This document shows, in pieces, positions 24,789 through 32,952 of a stretch of 59,002 nt of DNA. The position numbers were made by a program, and so were the translations under genes. How positions within the stretch are numbered: the first letter of the stretch is position 1; the number at the start of each line of letters is the position of its first letter. Under the pieces are notes generated by a model. It was not told the DNA's origin. It saw nothing but the letters and a program-made list of their open reading frames with translations, and searched no databases. Origin of the DNA: a bacterium D16-50 (GTDB lineage Bacteria; Bacillota; Clostridia; Lachnospirales; Lachnospiraceae). The stretch lies in the NCBI GenBank assembly GCA_003612485.1, contig RAZA01000028.1, positions 1 through 59,002 on the forward strand, written 5' to 3'.

Positions 24789-26168
24789 ATGAAAAGCACA
24801 CTTGTAAAGGACATGGGGGCGTCTCTTTTGAACCTGACAGCGGCGCAGACGGGCAAAAGCACGGGTGCCGGGGAGTTCCAGAAGGTCTGGAGCAGCCAGA
24901 TGAGCAAAAGCTCCCGCGACAGTCAGACAGCGCCGGATAGGCAGGGCGCGGTAAAAGCTGCGGCAGGCAGGCCGGAGAACGACGGACAGATGCAGTCGAA
25001 GGCTGCTTCCAAGATTCAGGAAGGCCAGACCGTCCGGGGTCAGGAGCCGGAGGCTGTGGAGGAGCTGTCTCCTGAGGAGATGGAAGAAGCCATGGAAGTG
25101 ATGGCTGCCGCCGCCATGGAGCTGATGCAGGAGATTGCGGATGCCTTTGGAATCACCGTGGAAGAGCTGCAGGCCGTGATGGATGAGATGAACTTGAAGC
25201 CTATGGACCTGCTGGATTCCGCGGCGCTCGGAGATCTGGTGATTCAGCTTGGCGGAGGAGACAGCTACGCGCTGGTCACTGACGGGGAGCTTTACAGTAA
25301 GTACCAGAAGCTGATGGAACAGCTGCAGGGAACGCTGGAAGAAAGCGCTCAGGAGCTGGGCATGGAGCCGGAAGCAGTGGTCAGGCTTGCCAAGGAGGGC
25401 TTCGGCGCCGAGACGGCTGTGGAGGAGACCGAGGCAGTCAGACAAGAACCGGATCTGACGGATGTGGATTCGGAGAATTCCGCTGCGGAGGGTGTGGAGA
25501 ACGTTTCCCAGAAAATGCAGGGCGCGGAAGATACACAGAACGCACAGAACGCGTCCGATCAGGAGAACGGCCACGCCAGAGGAGAGGGCAGACAGCCCGG
25601 CGCTAGAACCGCCGAGGGAGATCATCCCAATCTGTTCATCCAGAATCTGCGGACGGAGCAGTTTCAGCCCGGTGCAGTACAGGGGGAGGCCGTAGTTCAG
25701 GGAAATTCCTGGTCGGAACAGACCCAGAATATCATGAATCAGATCATGGACTATATGCGCATTCAGCTAGGGGCGGATACTACAAGTCTGGAGATGCAGC
25801 TTCATCCGGCCAGTCTGGGAACGCTGCAGGTGCAGATCGCTTCCAAGGGCGGTGTAGTCACGGCGAACTTTATCACTCAGAACGAGGCGGTGAAGGCGGC
25901 GCTGGAGAGCCAGATGGTACAGCTGAAGGAAAGCTTCGAGGAGCAGGGTGTTAAGATCGAGGCCATAGAGGTCACGGTTCAGACCCATGAGTTCGAGAGG
26001 AATCTGGAGCAGGGCCGGGGCAGAAACCAGCAGGAGCCCGAAAGAAGAGGCCGTGCCAGACGAATCAATCTCGGAGATCCTCTTTCCATGGAGACCATGG
26101 CAGAGGAAGATGAGCTGACGGCGGAGATGATGGCTATGGAAGGCAGCACGGTGGACTATATGGCTTAG
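24789..26168 (+). CDS. fliK: Flagellar hook-length control protein FliK
   Basis: Exported ruler that measures the hook and flips export specificity through FlhB. The N-terminal 290 residues are Gln/Glu/Ser-rich and poorly conserved. The C-terminal Flg_hook domain is recognisable by LGADTTSLEMQLHPASLGTL followed by VQIASKGGVVTANFITQNEAVK. 459 aa. ATG 24789 has a perfect AAAGGAGG. It stands behind the sigma-D-like promoter at 24669. Confidence 0.92.
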   Translation: MKSTLVKDMGASLLNLTAAQTGKSTGAGEFQKVWSSQMSKSSRDSQTAPDRQGAVKAAAGRPENDGQMQSKAASKIQEGQTVRGQEPEAVEELSPEEMEEAMEVMAAAAMELMQEIADAFGITVEELQAVMDEMNLKPMDLLDSAALGDLVIQLGGGDSYALVTDGELYSKYQKLMEQLQGTLEESAQELGMEPEAVVRLAKEGFGAETAVEETEAVRQEPDLTDVDSENSAAEGVENVSQKMQGAEDTQNAQNASDQENGHARGEGRQPGARTAEGDHPNLFIQNLRTEQFQPGAVQGEAVVQGNSWSEQTQNIMNQIMDYMRIQLGADTTSLEMQLHPASLGTLQVQIASKGGVVTANFITQNEAVKAALESQMVQLKESFEEQGVKIEAIEVTVQTHEFERNLEQGRGRNQQEPERRGRARRINLGDPLSMETMAEEDELTAEMMAMEGSTVDYMA

Positions 26169-26259
26169 GCCGTGCGCAAAAGAAACAGAGTCAGAAACGC
26201 GAAGCGGCATGAGCCATGACGGTGAGGCCGACGGAGATGTTTCAGGAAAGGAGAATCGC

Positions 26260-27021
26260 ATGAGTACTATATATGCACCGGTGAAGGACGGTCAGATTGT
26301 GGAGACCGGTTCCCAGAATTCACTGAAGAAGGCGAATGCCGGAGATAAGAACAGCATGGACAAGGACGCGTTCCTGCAGCTCTTGGTGGCTCAGATGCAG
26401 TATCAGGATCCGTTGGAGCCTACGTCCAACACAGAGTTCATCTCCCAGTACGCTCAGTTCTCTCAGGTAGAGCAGATGCAGAACATGGCAGGAACCACGG
26501 AGCTGGCCAGAGCCACGTCTCTGGTAGGAAAAGAGGTCTATGTGAAGACCACGGATTCTGCGGGAGAGCCTACGTACAAGTATGGAAAAGTGGACTATGT
26601 GGTCTTTGAGAACGGAAAGGCCTACCTCTCTATTGAGGAGTCTCTGTACGCGCTGGAGGATCTGGACACGGTGGTGGATAAGGAATATCAGCTGGCCTTT
26701 GATAAGGCACGCGACTTTACCATTGAGCTGAACAAGCTGCCCGGCGTGAAGAGGGTGGATATGTCCAATGCAGAGAAGATAGATGAGCTGGAGAAGATCT
26801 ACAACGAGATGACGGATTACGAGAAGAGCTTTGTGGCTTCCGACACTGTGAAGAGGCTCAACGAGTACATCGAGAAGATCAAGGAAGTACGTGCGGCAGC
26901 CGACAAGATCGAAGGGGAGAAGCCCGGAGACGAGGTAGAAGGCGAAGGGGACAAAGACCCTGAAGGCGACGGCGAGGAGAGCGGGCCTGCAGAGGATGCG
27001 GGAGGTGCCACAGAGCCGTAA
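26260..27021 (+). CDS. flgD: Hook-capping protein FlgD with unusual C-terminal extension
   Basis: Scaffold for hook assembly. The conserved N-terminal part KDAFLQLLVAQMQYQDPLEP..EFISQYAQFSQVEQMQNM is at residues 35-76, followed by the SLVGKEVYV strand. The usual Ig-like/tudor C-terminal domains are hard to recognise after residue 145. Instead residues about 150-215 form a helical unit (KLPGVKRVDMSNAEKI..NEMTDYEKSFV) that resembles repeats in Firmicute surface proteins. Residues 218-253 are an acidic Gly/Glu/Asp/Pro tail. Start ATG 26260 has GAAAGGAG; ATG 26209 lacks one. Confidence 0.88.
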   Translation: MSTIYAPVKDGQIVETGSQNSLKKANAGDKNSMDKDAFLQLLVAQMQYQDPLEPTSNTEFISQYAQFSQVEQMQNMAGTTELARATSLVGKEVYVKTTDSAGEPTYKYGKVDYVVFENGKAYLSIEESLYALEDLDTVVDKEYQLAFDKARDFTIELNKLPGVKRVDMSNAEKIDELEKIYNEMTDYEKSFVASDTVKRLNEYIEKIKEVRAAADKIEGEKPGDEVEGEGDKDPEGDGEESGPAEDAGGATEP

Positions 27022-27046
27022 ATAGAGCAAAAAGGAGGAACTGGGA

Positions 27047-27445
27047 ATGAATATTCAGAACAATGGATATCTTTCCATTGCGCAGCTGACGGATCAGCAT
27101 TTGAACAAATCCCAGAGGACGCAGGCCACGGAAGGCGCGGAAAGTCTTTCCTTTCAGGAGATCCTGCGGCAGAAGGCTCTGCCGGGCACGGGGAATCTCA
27201 AGTTTTCCAAGCATGCCATGGGCAGGCTTGCGGATCGCAACATCGAGTTGAGCGACAGCCAGCTGGAGAGGCTGCAGTCCGCGGCGCAGAAGGCAGGGCA
27301 GAAGGGCATCAGGGATTCGCTGGTGATCATGGATCAGCTGGCATTCATCGTGAACGTGCCCAATCAGACTGTCGTCACGGCCATGGACAGCACGGAGACA
27401 ATGGACAATATATTCACAAATATCAACGGAGCGGTCATTATATAA
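27047..27445 (+). CDS. TIGR02530-family flagellar operon protein
   Basis: 132-aa protein of a small family found between flgD and flgE in Firmicutes and relatives. Conserved part: LKFSKHAMGRLADRNIELSDSQLERL, then SLVIMDQLAFIVNVPNQTVVTAMD. Biochemical role unknown; position suggests hook assembly. ATG 27047 has AAGGAGGAA upstream. Confidence 0.88.
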   Translation: MNIQNNGYLSIAQLTDQHLNKSQRTQATEGAESLSFQEILRQKALPGTGNLKFSKHAMGRLADRNIELSDSQLERLQSAAQKAGQKGIRDSLVIMDQLAFIVNVPNQTVVTAMDSTETMDNIFTNINGAVII

Positions 27446-27523
27446 CCGGACCTTGCAAGGAGGTTATTGCCTCTGGAATGACTGACAGGGGAATCCGCCG
27501 CTTTGACAGGAGGAACAATCACT

Positions 27524-29332
27524 ATGATGAGATCACTTTTTTCTGGAGTGTCGGGTCTTAAGACGCACCAGACCAGAATGGACGTAATCGGTAACAATAT
27601 CGCCAACGTGAACACCACGGCCTATAAGGCAAGCTCCATGACCTTTGCCGCCCTGATGAGCCAGACCACCCAGAAGGCCAGCGGTGCCAACGCCACCACC
27701 GGAACCGGCGGCGTCAATCCCAGACAGATCGGTCTGGGCGTGAAAGGGGCGGCCATCAATGTCAATATCACGGGACAGGGCTCCAGCCAGTCCACTGGAA
27801 ATCCCTTCGACCTTATGATCACAGGCAGCAACTTCTTCGTGGTCAGTGACGGCAGCACCAATTATTTCACCAGAGATGGGTCTTTTTATGTGGATGGTTC
27901 AGGAAATCTGGCTATGACCAGCGTCGGCTACACCGTCATGGGCTGGCAGGTGGATGAGACCACCGGCAATATCAAGAAGGATACGGTGAGCGCCCTGCGT
28001 ATCATGAGCACCGCGAACATGACCTATCCGCCTGAGGCAACCTCTGAGGCCTATATGGGCGGCATTATCGACGAGCATGACACGGACGTGACCAGCGCCA
28101 ACGGAAAGACCGTGAACCTGAGCTTCTATGACGCTCTGGGATACGACTACACGGCTAAATTTATCATCAGGCAGTCTGACGACGACAAGATTTACAGCCT
28201 TGAGCTGGATAAGATTCTGGACTCCACGGGGGCGGAAGTGGATCTGAGCCGTGTAGACGGCGGCACAGAGGCGCTGTTCGGCGCGGCGCAGACGCTGGAG
28301 AAGAAGGGAACACTGACATTCCTGACAGGGTATTCTTGGAACGGCACGAAATTGATGAACGGCAATGATGAGGTGGCGGATCTGGCCCAGCTCATTGACA
28401 CCACGAAGACTCCGCCGGTGTTCAAGACGGGAGAGTATGAGGACACTTCCGTCACCCCTCCTGTGACCAAGAAGGTGGAGGATGAGCTGGATAAGATAGC
28501 CAAGGCTTATGGCTACGAAGGAAACGTAAAGGAATTTTTTGCGCAGGTCTATACCCAGACTGCAGCGGCAGGCGGCACGGACATGAAGTGTACCGTGGAG
28601 CAGATGCTTCTGGCTCAAGGGGGCGCTACAATAACCGCTTTGGAAGGCGGCAATGCTCCCGCAATCGGCACTGTGCTGGGAGACGGTCAGGCAGGCAATC
28701 CTCCCTCTAAAGTAGAGACCACAGGCAGGCGCTTTGAGGGCGTGACTATTCACTTCAATCCTAAGACCGGCGTATTTGCAGGCATCGGAGGCGCGGAAGG
28801 CAACAATTCGGTCACCTTAAATCTCAGCGCCATCGGCAGAGGAAACTTCTCGGATATCAAGATTGATCTTTCCGAGCTGGGTAATTTCGACAACAAGGGA
28901 ACCTCCACTGCAGCGGCTACCAGTGGCAGCAATGAGGATGGAAGAGTAGGTTACGGATCCGGCCGCCGTCTGGGCGACATGGTGGGCATAGCCATCCAGC
29001 AGGACGGCAAGATATTCGCCAGCTATGACAACGGTATGACCAGACTTCTGGGACAGATCGCCACTGCCAGGTTTGCCAATGCCTCCGGTCTGGAGAAGGC
29101 GGCCGACAACCTTTATTCCGCCACGCTGAACTCAGGAGAGTTCGACGGCATCGGAGTTGACATCACGGCGGACGGCAGCTATATGTCCACGGGACAGCTG
29201 GAGATGAGCAATGTGGATCTGTCCAGCGAGTTCACGGAGATGATTACGACCCAGAGAGGCTTTCAGGCCAACAGCCGTATTATTACCGTATCGGACACGC
29301 TGCTGGAAGAATTAACAAATCTAAAACGTTAA
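27524..29332 (+). CDS. flgE: Flagellar hook protein FlgE
   Basis: Major hook subunit. N-terminal rod-type motif MRSLFSGVSGLKTHQTRMDVIGNNIANVNT and C-terminal SSEFTEMITTQRGFQANSRIITVSDTLLEELTNLKR mark the hook/rod D0 domains. 602 aa is long: about residues 190-430 are an expanded surface-exposed domain rich in Thr, Gly and Asp. Start ATG 27524 is 10 bp after AGGAGG; ATG 27527 and an in-frame codon at 27503 are alternatives. Confidence 0.96.
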   Translation: MMRSLFSGVSGLKTHQTRMDVIGNNIANVNTTAYKASSMTFAALMSQTTQKASGANATTGTGGVNPRQIGLGVKGAAINVNITGQGSSQSTGNPFDLMITGSNFFVVSDGSTNYFTRDGSFYVDGSGNLAMTSVGYTVMGWQVDETTGNIKKDTVSALRIMSTANMTYPPEATSEAYMGGIIDEHDTDVTSANGKTVNLSFYDALGYDYTAKFIIRQSDDDKIYSLELDKILDSTGAEVDLSRVDGGTEALFGAAQTLEKKGTLTFLTGYSWNGTKLMNGNDEVADLAQLIDTTKTPPVFKTGEYEDTSVTPPVTKKVEDELDKIAKAYGYEGNVKEFFAQVYTQTAAAGGTDMKCTVEQMLLAQGGATITALEGGNAPAIGTVLGDGQAGNPPSKVETTGRRFEGVTIHFNPKTGVFAGIGGAEGNNSVTLNLSAIGRGNFSDIKIDLSELGNFDNKGTSTAAATSGSNEDGRVGYGSGRRLGDMVGIAIQQDGKIFASYDNGMTRLLGQIATARFANASGLEKAADNLYSATLNSGEFDGIGVDITADGSYMSTGQLEMSNVDLSSEFTEMITTQRGFQANSRIITVSDTLLEELTNLKR

Positions 29333-29370
29333 TATTTTTCTCGCATTCTGGATTCGAGTGTGGTATACTA

Positions 29371-29393
29371 GGGGGGCAGGACTCTGTCCCCCC
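29371..29393 (+). promoter_or_regulatory. GC-rich hairpin after flgE
   Basis: GGGGGGCAG (29371-29379) pairs with CTG-t-CCCCCC around GACT. There is no T tract, so it may act as an mRNA 3' stabiliser or processing site between flgE and flbD rather than a terminator. The 205-bp gap also has TGTGGTA three times (29359, 29399, 29447). Confidence 0.45.
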
Positions 29394-29537
29394 ATGTGTG
29401 TGGTACGGAAATATTCGGCGGGACAGCGGTTTTGGCATTAAGGAAATGTGGTATGTCCCAGGCGGGACGGCAGCTTATGTGAGGTCGGGCATTGTCTGTC
29501 CGGCTGCAGTAAGAGGTGTTATGTATGGGGTAGAGAT

Positions 29538-29723
29538 ATGATTGAGGTGACGAAGCTGAACGGTGTGAAGGTTCTTCTGAACCCGCATCTGTTCGAGATT
29601 GTGGAGGAGACGCCGGACACGGTGATCACTCTTACCACGGGGAAAAAAATAATTGTAAAAGAAAGTAGACAAGAGATAAAAAATCTTGTAATATTATACA
29701 GAAAGGGTATTTTTGCGGAGTAG
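29538..29723 (+). CDS. flbD: FlbD/SwrD-family flagellar protein
   Basis: 61 aa: MIEVTKLNGVKVLLNPHLFE, then EETPDTVITLTTGKKIIVKE, the full FlbD (SwrD) signature. In Bacillus SwrD raises flagellar motor power. Start is ATG 29538, with GGGGTAGAG upstream; the longer open frame to 29448 has no family match. motA follows 31 bp later, consistent with a stator-related role. Confidence 0.93.
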   Translation: MIEVTKLNGVKVLLNPHLFEIVEETPDTVITLTTGKKIIVKESRQEIKNLVILYRKGIFAE

Positions 29724-29754
29724 TTCATAAAATGCAGAATGTTAGGTGATACTC

Positions 29755-30549
29755 GTGGATATTGCGTCTATAGCTGGTCTTGTATTGTGTGCGGTAATGA
29801 TTTTGTACGGCATTATATCGGGTGCCGGTATTGAGAATCTCGTGAAGGAGTATTGGAACGTGCCCTCCGCCATCATTACGTTCGGCGGTGCGTTTTTCGC
29901 CACATTGACGTCCCATAGTCTGGCGGATTACATAAGCGGCCTGAAGAGCATCACATTGGTGTTTAAGGCTCCGGCTCTGAATACTTCCGAGATGATCCGA
30001 AAGATTATTGACTTGTCCAACGTGGCCCGTAAGGAAGGTCTGCTGTCTTTAGAGGAGGCGGCGGCGGACATGGATGATCCCTTCCTGAAGAAAGGCATCC
30101 TGCTCATGGTGGACGGTACGGATCCTGAGCTGGTCCGGGCCATCATGGAGACGGAGCTGGTCAGCATCGAGGGACGGCATAAGAACTGCATAGGTTTTTG
30201 GGATACGCTGGGGGCCATGGGTCCTGCATGGGGTATGATCGGTACGCTGGTAGGTCTGGTAGACATGTTGTACCATATGGACAATGTGGCTACGCTGGGT
30301 CCTGCCATGGCGGTGGCTCTGATAACGACCTTCTACGGGTCCGTTCTGGCGAACATGATCTGTATTCCTGTTTCCGCCAAGCTGAAGGCGGACAACGGCA
30401 TGGAGATGATGATGAAGGAGGTCATGATAGAGGGACTTCTTTCCATTCAGGCAGGCGAGAACCCCAGAGTTATTGAAGAGAAGCTGAAATCCTTCCTGGC
30501 ACCTAAGGACAGAGAGGCCGCAACCGGCGATGTAGGAGGTGAGGAGTAA
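29755..30549 (+). CDS. motA: Flagellar stator protein MotA
   Basis: Proton (or sodium) channel subunit. Four TM segments, N-terminal MDIASIAGLVLCAVMILYG, the cytoplasmic loop with charged residues, and AWGMIGTLVGLVDML followed by GPAMAVALITTFYGSVLAN in TM3/TM4 are typical. Start is read as GTG 29755 behind AGGTGAT (29744-29750); GTG 29746 overlaps that site. 264 aa. Stop overlaps motB by one base. Confidence 0.95.
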   Translation: MDIASIAGLVLCAVMILYGIISGAGIENLVKEYWNVPSAIITFGGAFFATLTSHSLADYISGLKSITLVFKAPALNTSEMIRKIIDLSNVARKEGLLSLEEAAADMDDPFLKKGILLMVDGTDPELVRAIMETELVSIEGRHKNCIGFWDTLGAMGPAWGMIGTLVGLVDMLYHMDNVATLGPAMAVALITTFYGSVLANMICIPVSAKLKADNGMEMMMKEVMIEGLLSIQAGENPRVIEEKLKSFLAPKDREAATGDVGGEE

Positions 30550-31385
30550 TGGCAAGACGCACAGAAGAGGCACCACCGGCCGGTGCGCCGGCATGGATGG
30601 CGACCTTCAGCGATCTGATGAACCTTCTGCTTTGCTTCTTTGTCATGCTTTTTGCCATGTCCAGTATAGAGGAGGATAAGCTGCGGGAGTTTGTGGCTGC
30701 CATGAACAATACCTTCAGCGTCTTCGAGGGAGGCGCTTCGGCCATCGGGGACGGCTTCCTTATCAGCAACGGCGTCAGCCAGCTGAATGAACTGGACCAG
30801 TATATCAACAGCACGGGCAAGGTGGCAGACAGCGATACGGACGGGGAGAACTTCGAGGAATATGATAAATTTGAAGAGAAGACGGCCGAGGAGCTAGAGG
30901 AGATCCTGAACGACCAGAAGCTGCAGGACAACGAGGAGCGGGCGGAGGAGATTCAGGAGGCCCTTAATGAGGAAAAGATTGCGGATGAGGTTGAGGTCAG
31001 CTTCAACGCGCAGTTCGTCCTGCTTTCCATGAAGGGCGCCCTATTGTTCGATTCAGGGAGCGCGGATCTGAAGGAGGACGCCAAAACAGTGCTCACCAAG
31101 GTAGGCAAGGTACTGGAGCGCTATGGCGCCGGAACCATCGAGATCGAGGGGCATACGGACAATGTCCCTATCAATACCGTGAAGTTTCCCAGCAACGAGG
31201 AACTCAGCACCGCCAGAGCGATGGCAGTGTTCTATTATCTGTCTGACACTACTTTGCTGGATACGGCTAATCTGAAGCATGCCGGCATGGGAGAAAGAAA
31301 GCCCATCGCGGACAATTCCACTCCGGAGGGCCGGAGCAGGAACCGAAGGGTTGAGATAAAGATCTATAGTCCGTCCCAGAGCTAG
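30549..31385 (+). CDS. motB: Flagellar stator protein MotB
   Basis: Peptidoglycan-anchored stator subunit. The essential ion-binding Asp is Asp22 in FSDLMNLLLCFFVMLF; the C-terminal OmpA-like domain binds the wall (IEIEGHTDNVPINT, then GRSRNRRVEIKI). A Glu-rich segment at about residues 95-145 links them. 278 aa. RBS GGAGGTGAGGAG lies in the end of motA. Confidence 0.96.
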   Translation: MARRTEEAPPAGAPAWMATFSDLMNLLLCFFVMLFAMSSIEEDKLREFVAAMNNTFSVFEGGASAIGDGFLISNGVSQLNELDQYINSTGKVADSDTDGENFEEYDKFEEKTAEELEEILNDQKLQDNEERAEEIQEALNEEKIADEVEVSFNAQFVLLSMKGALLFDSGSADLKEDAKTVLTKVGKVLERYGAGTIEIEGHTDNVPINTVKFPSNEELSTARAMAVFYYLSDTTLLDTANLKHAGMGERKPIADNSTPEGRSRNRRVEIKIYSPSQS

Positions 31386-31407
31386 GGCGGAGGAAAGGGT
31401 TTGAGAA

Positions 31408-31932
31408 ATGAAGAAAAATTTATTAAGCGTCCTGATACTGGTGCTGCTGATTGTGAATATTGCATTATCCGCAGTCATGATGATCAGTGTGGTGGGCACC
31501 AACAAGAAGACGGCAGCTATGATAGACAGTGTCGTCGCAGTGATGAATCTTGAGCTGTATGGCCCGGGAAGCTCTGCGGACGTGCCTCTGGCAGATGTGT
31601 ATGTTCATGATGTGGGCACCTTGACCATCGCTTTGGCGCCTACCGTCAATGAGGACGGCACAAGCGGCAAGTCTGTATATATCGTCTTTGATCTGTCCCT
31701 GCAGATAAACACAAAGCATGAGGACTATGCGGCTTTGGGAGCTAATATAGGAGAGAAGGACAGCCTGATCAAGGATGCGGTCACCAGAGTGGTGAGCAGC
31801 CATACGGCGGCGGAGTGCGGACCGGATCTCGACGAGGGCATCCGCGACGAAATACTCAGGGCGCTTCAGGATCTGTTCCAGTCCAAGTTCATTTTCAAGA
31901 TTGCCATCAGCGGAGTGAAGATCGGCAGTTGA
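31408..31932 (+). CDS. fliL: Flagellar basal body-associated protein FliL
   Basis: Inner-membrane protein that rings the stator. One N-terminal TM (LLSVLILVLLIVNIALSAVMMI) and a stomatin-like outer domain ending in LQDLFQSKFIFKIAISGVKIG. 174 aa. ATG 31408, RBS GGAGGAAAGG slightly distant. Confidence 0.9.
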   Translation: MKKNLLSVLILVLLIVNIALSAVMMISVVGTNKKTAAMIDSVVAVMNLELYGPGSSADVPLADVYVHDVGTLTIALAPTVNEDGTSGKSVYIVFDLSLQINTKHEDYAALGANIGEKDSLIKDAVTRVVSSHTAAECGPDLDEGIRDEILRALQDLFQSKFIFKIAISGVKIGS

Positions 31933-31968
31933 CGAGAGCTGAGGCCATGCGACAGGAGGTGAACTTGT

Positions 31969-32949
31969 GTGGCAGATACCCTTTCCCAAGAGGAAATTGA
32001 CGCCCTGCTGAAAGCAATGTCAGAGGGCGAGCTCGATGAAAGCGATATGAAAAAGGGCGAAGAGAAAAAGGTCAGAAACTATGACTTCAGCCGCCCGACA
32101 AAGTTTTCCAAAGAGCATTTGAGAACCTTAGAGATCATATTTGAGCATTATGGTCGGCTGATATCCACCAACCTTCCGGTTTATCTGCGCAAAAATGTGC
32201 AGGTTTCGGTGACCAGTTCGGAGGCTGCGACTTTCAACGAGTTTACCAATTCCCTATCCAGCCCGATTATTATGGGAATTGTGAACTTTGCGCCTTTGGA
32301 GGGGTCGGTGATCATGGAGCTGGCCACCAATCTCGGCTATTCTATGCTGGACCGCATGTTGGGCGGAACCGGCACCCCGTTAGAAAAGAGCAGGGATTTC
32401 TCTGAGATAGAGCAGATTATCATACAGAAGATATTGGTGATGTTTACGCAGCTTCTGCGGGATCCATGGAAGAATGTGATTGATATATCTCCTGTATTGA
32501 GCCGTCTGGAAACGAATCCCCAGTTCGCTCAGGTTATTGCCCCCGGCGACATGGTTGCCATCGTGACTCTGAACATCAAGATCGGGGATGTGGACGGAAT
32601 GATGAATATATGTCTTCCTTATTTGACGCTGGAGGACATCATGGATAAGCTCAACACGAAATACTGGTATTCCACCATACAAGAGAATCATGATGAGAAC
32701 TATGAGGCTTATATCGAGGCCATGATCCGCAAGGTGGATATACCTATCAAGGCCGTGTTAGGCAAGAGCAGTATTTCGGTGAGCGATTTTATGAATCTGC
32801 AGGTTGGCGACTGTATCCGTTTGGATTGTGGAATAAATGATGATTTGGATGTCTATGTAGGAAATATCAAGAAGTTTACCGCGCTGCCCGGCACCGAAGG
32901 CGACTCTTATGCTGTCAGGGTTACATCGGTTATTAGAGAGGAGGAGTAG
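31969..32949 (+). CDS. fliM: Flagellar motor switch protein FliM
   Basis: C-ring protein that binds CheY-P through its N-terminal peptide LSQEEIDALLKAM and transmits switching to FliG. The middle is a CheC-like domain (ILVMFTQLLRDPWKNV), the C-terminus a SpoA domain (VGDCIRLDCGINDDLDVYVGN). Start GTG 31969 is 6 bp after AGGAGGTGA. 326 aa. Confidence 0.96.
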   Translation: MADTLSQEEIDALLKAMSEGELDESDMKKGEEKKVRNYDFSRPTKFSKEHLRTLEIIFEHYGRLISTNLPVYLRKNVQVSVTSSEAATFNEFTNSLSSPIIMGIVNFAPLEGSVIMELATNLGYSMLDRMLGGTGTPLEKSRDFSEIEQIIIQKILVMFTQLLRDPWKNVIDISPVLSRLETNPQFAQVIAPGDMVAIVTLNIKIGDVDGMMNICLPYLTLEDIMDKLNTKYWYSTIQENHDENYEAYIEAMIRKVDIPIKAVLGKSSISVSDFMNLQVGDCIRLDCGINDDLDVYVGNIKKFTALPGTEGDSYAVRVTSVIREEE

Positions 32950-32952
32950 ACA

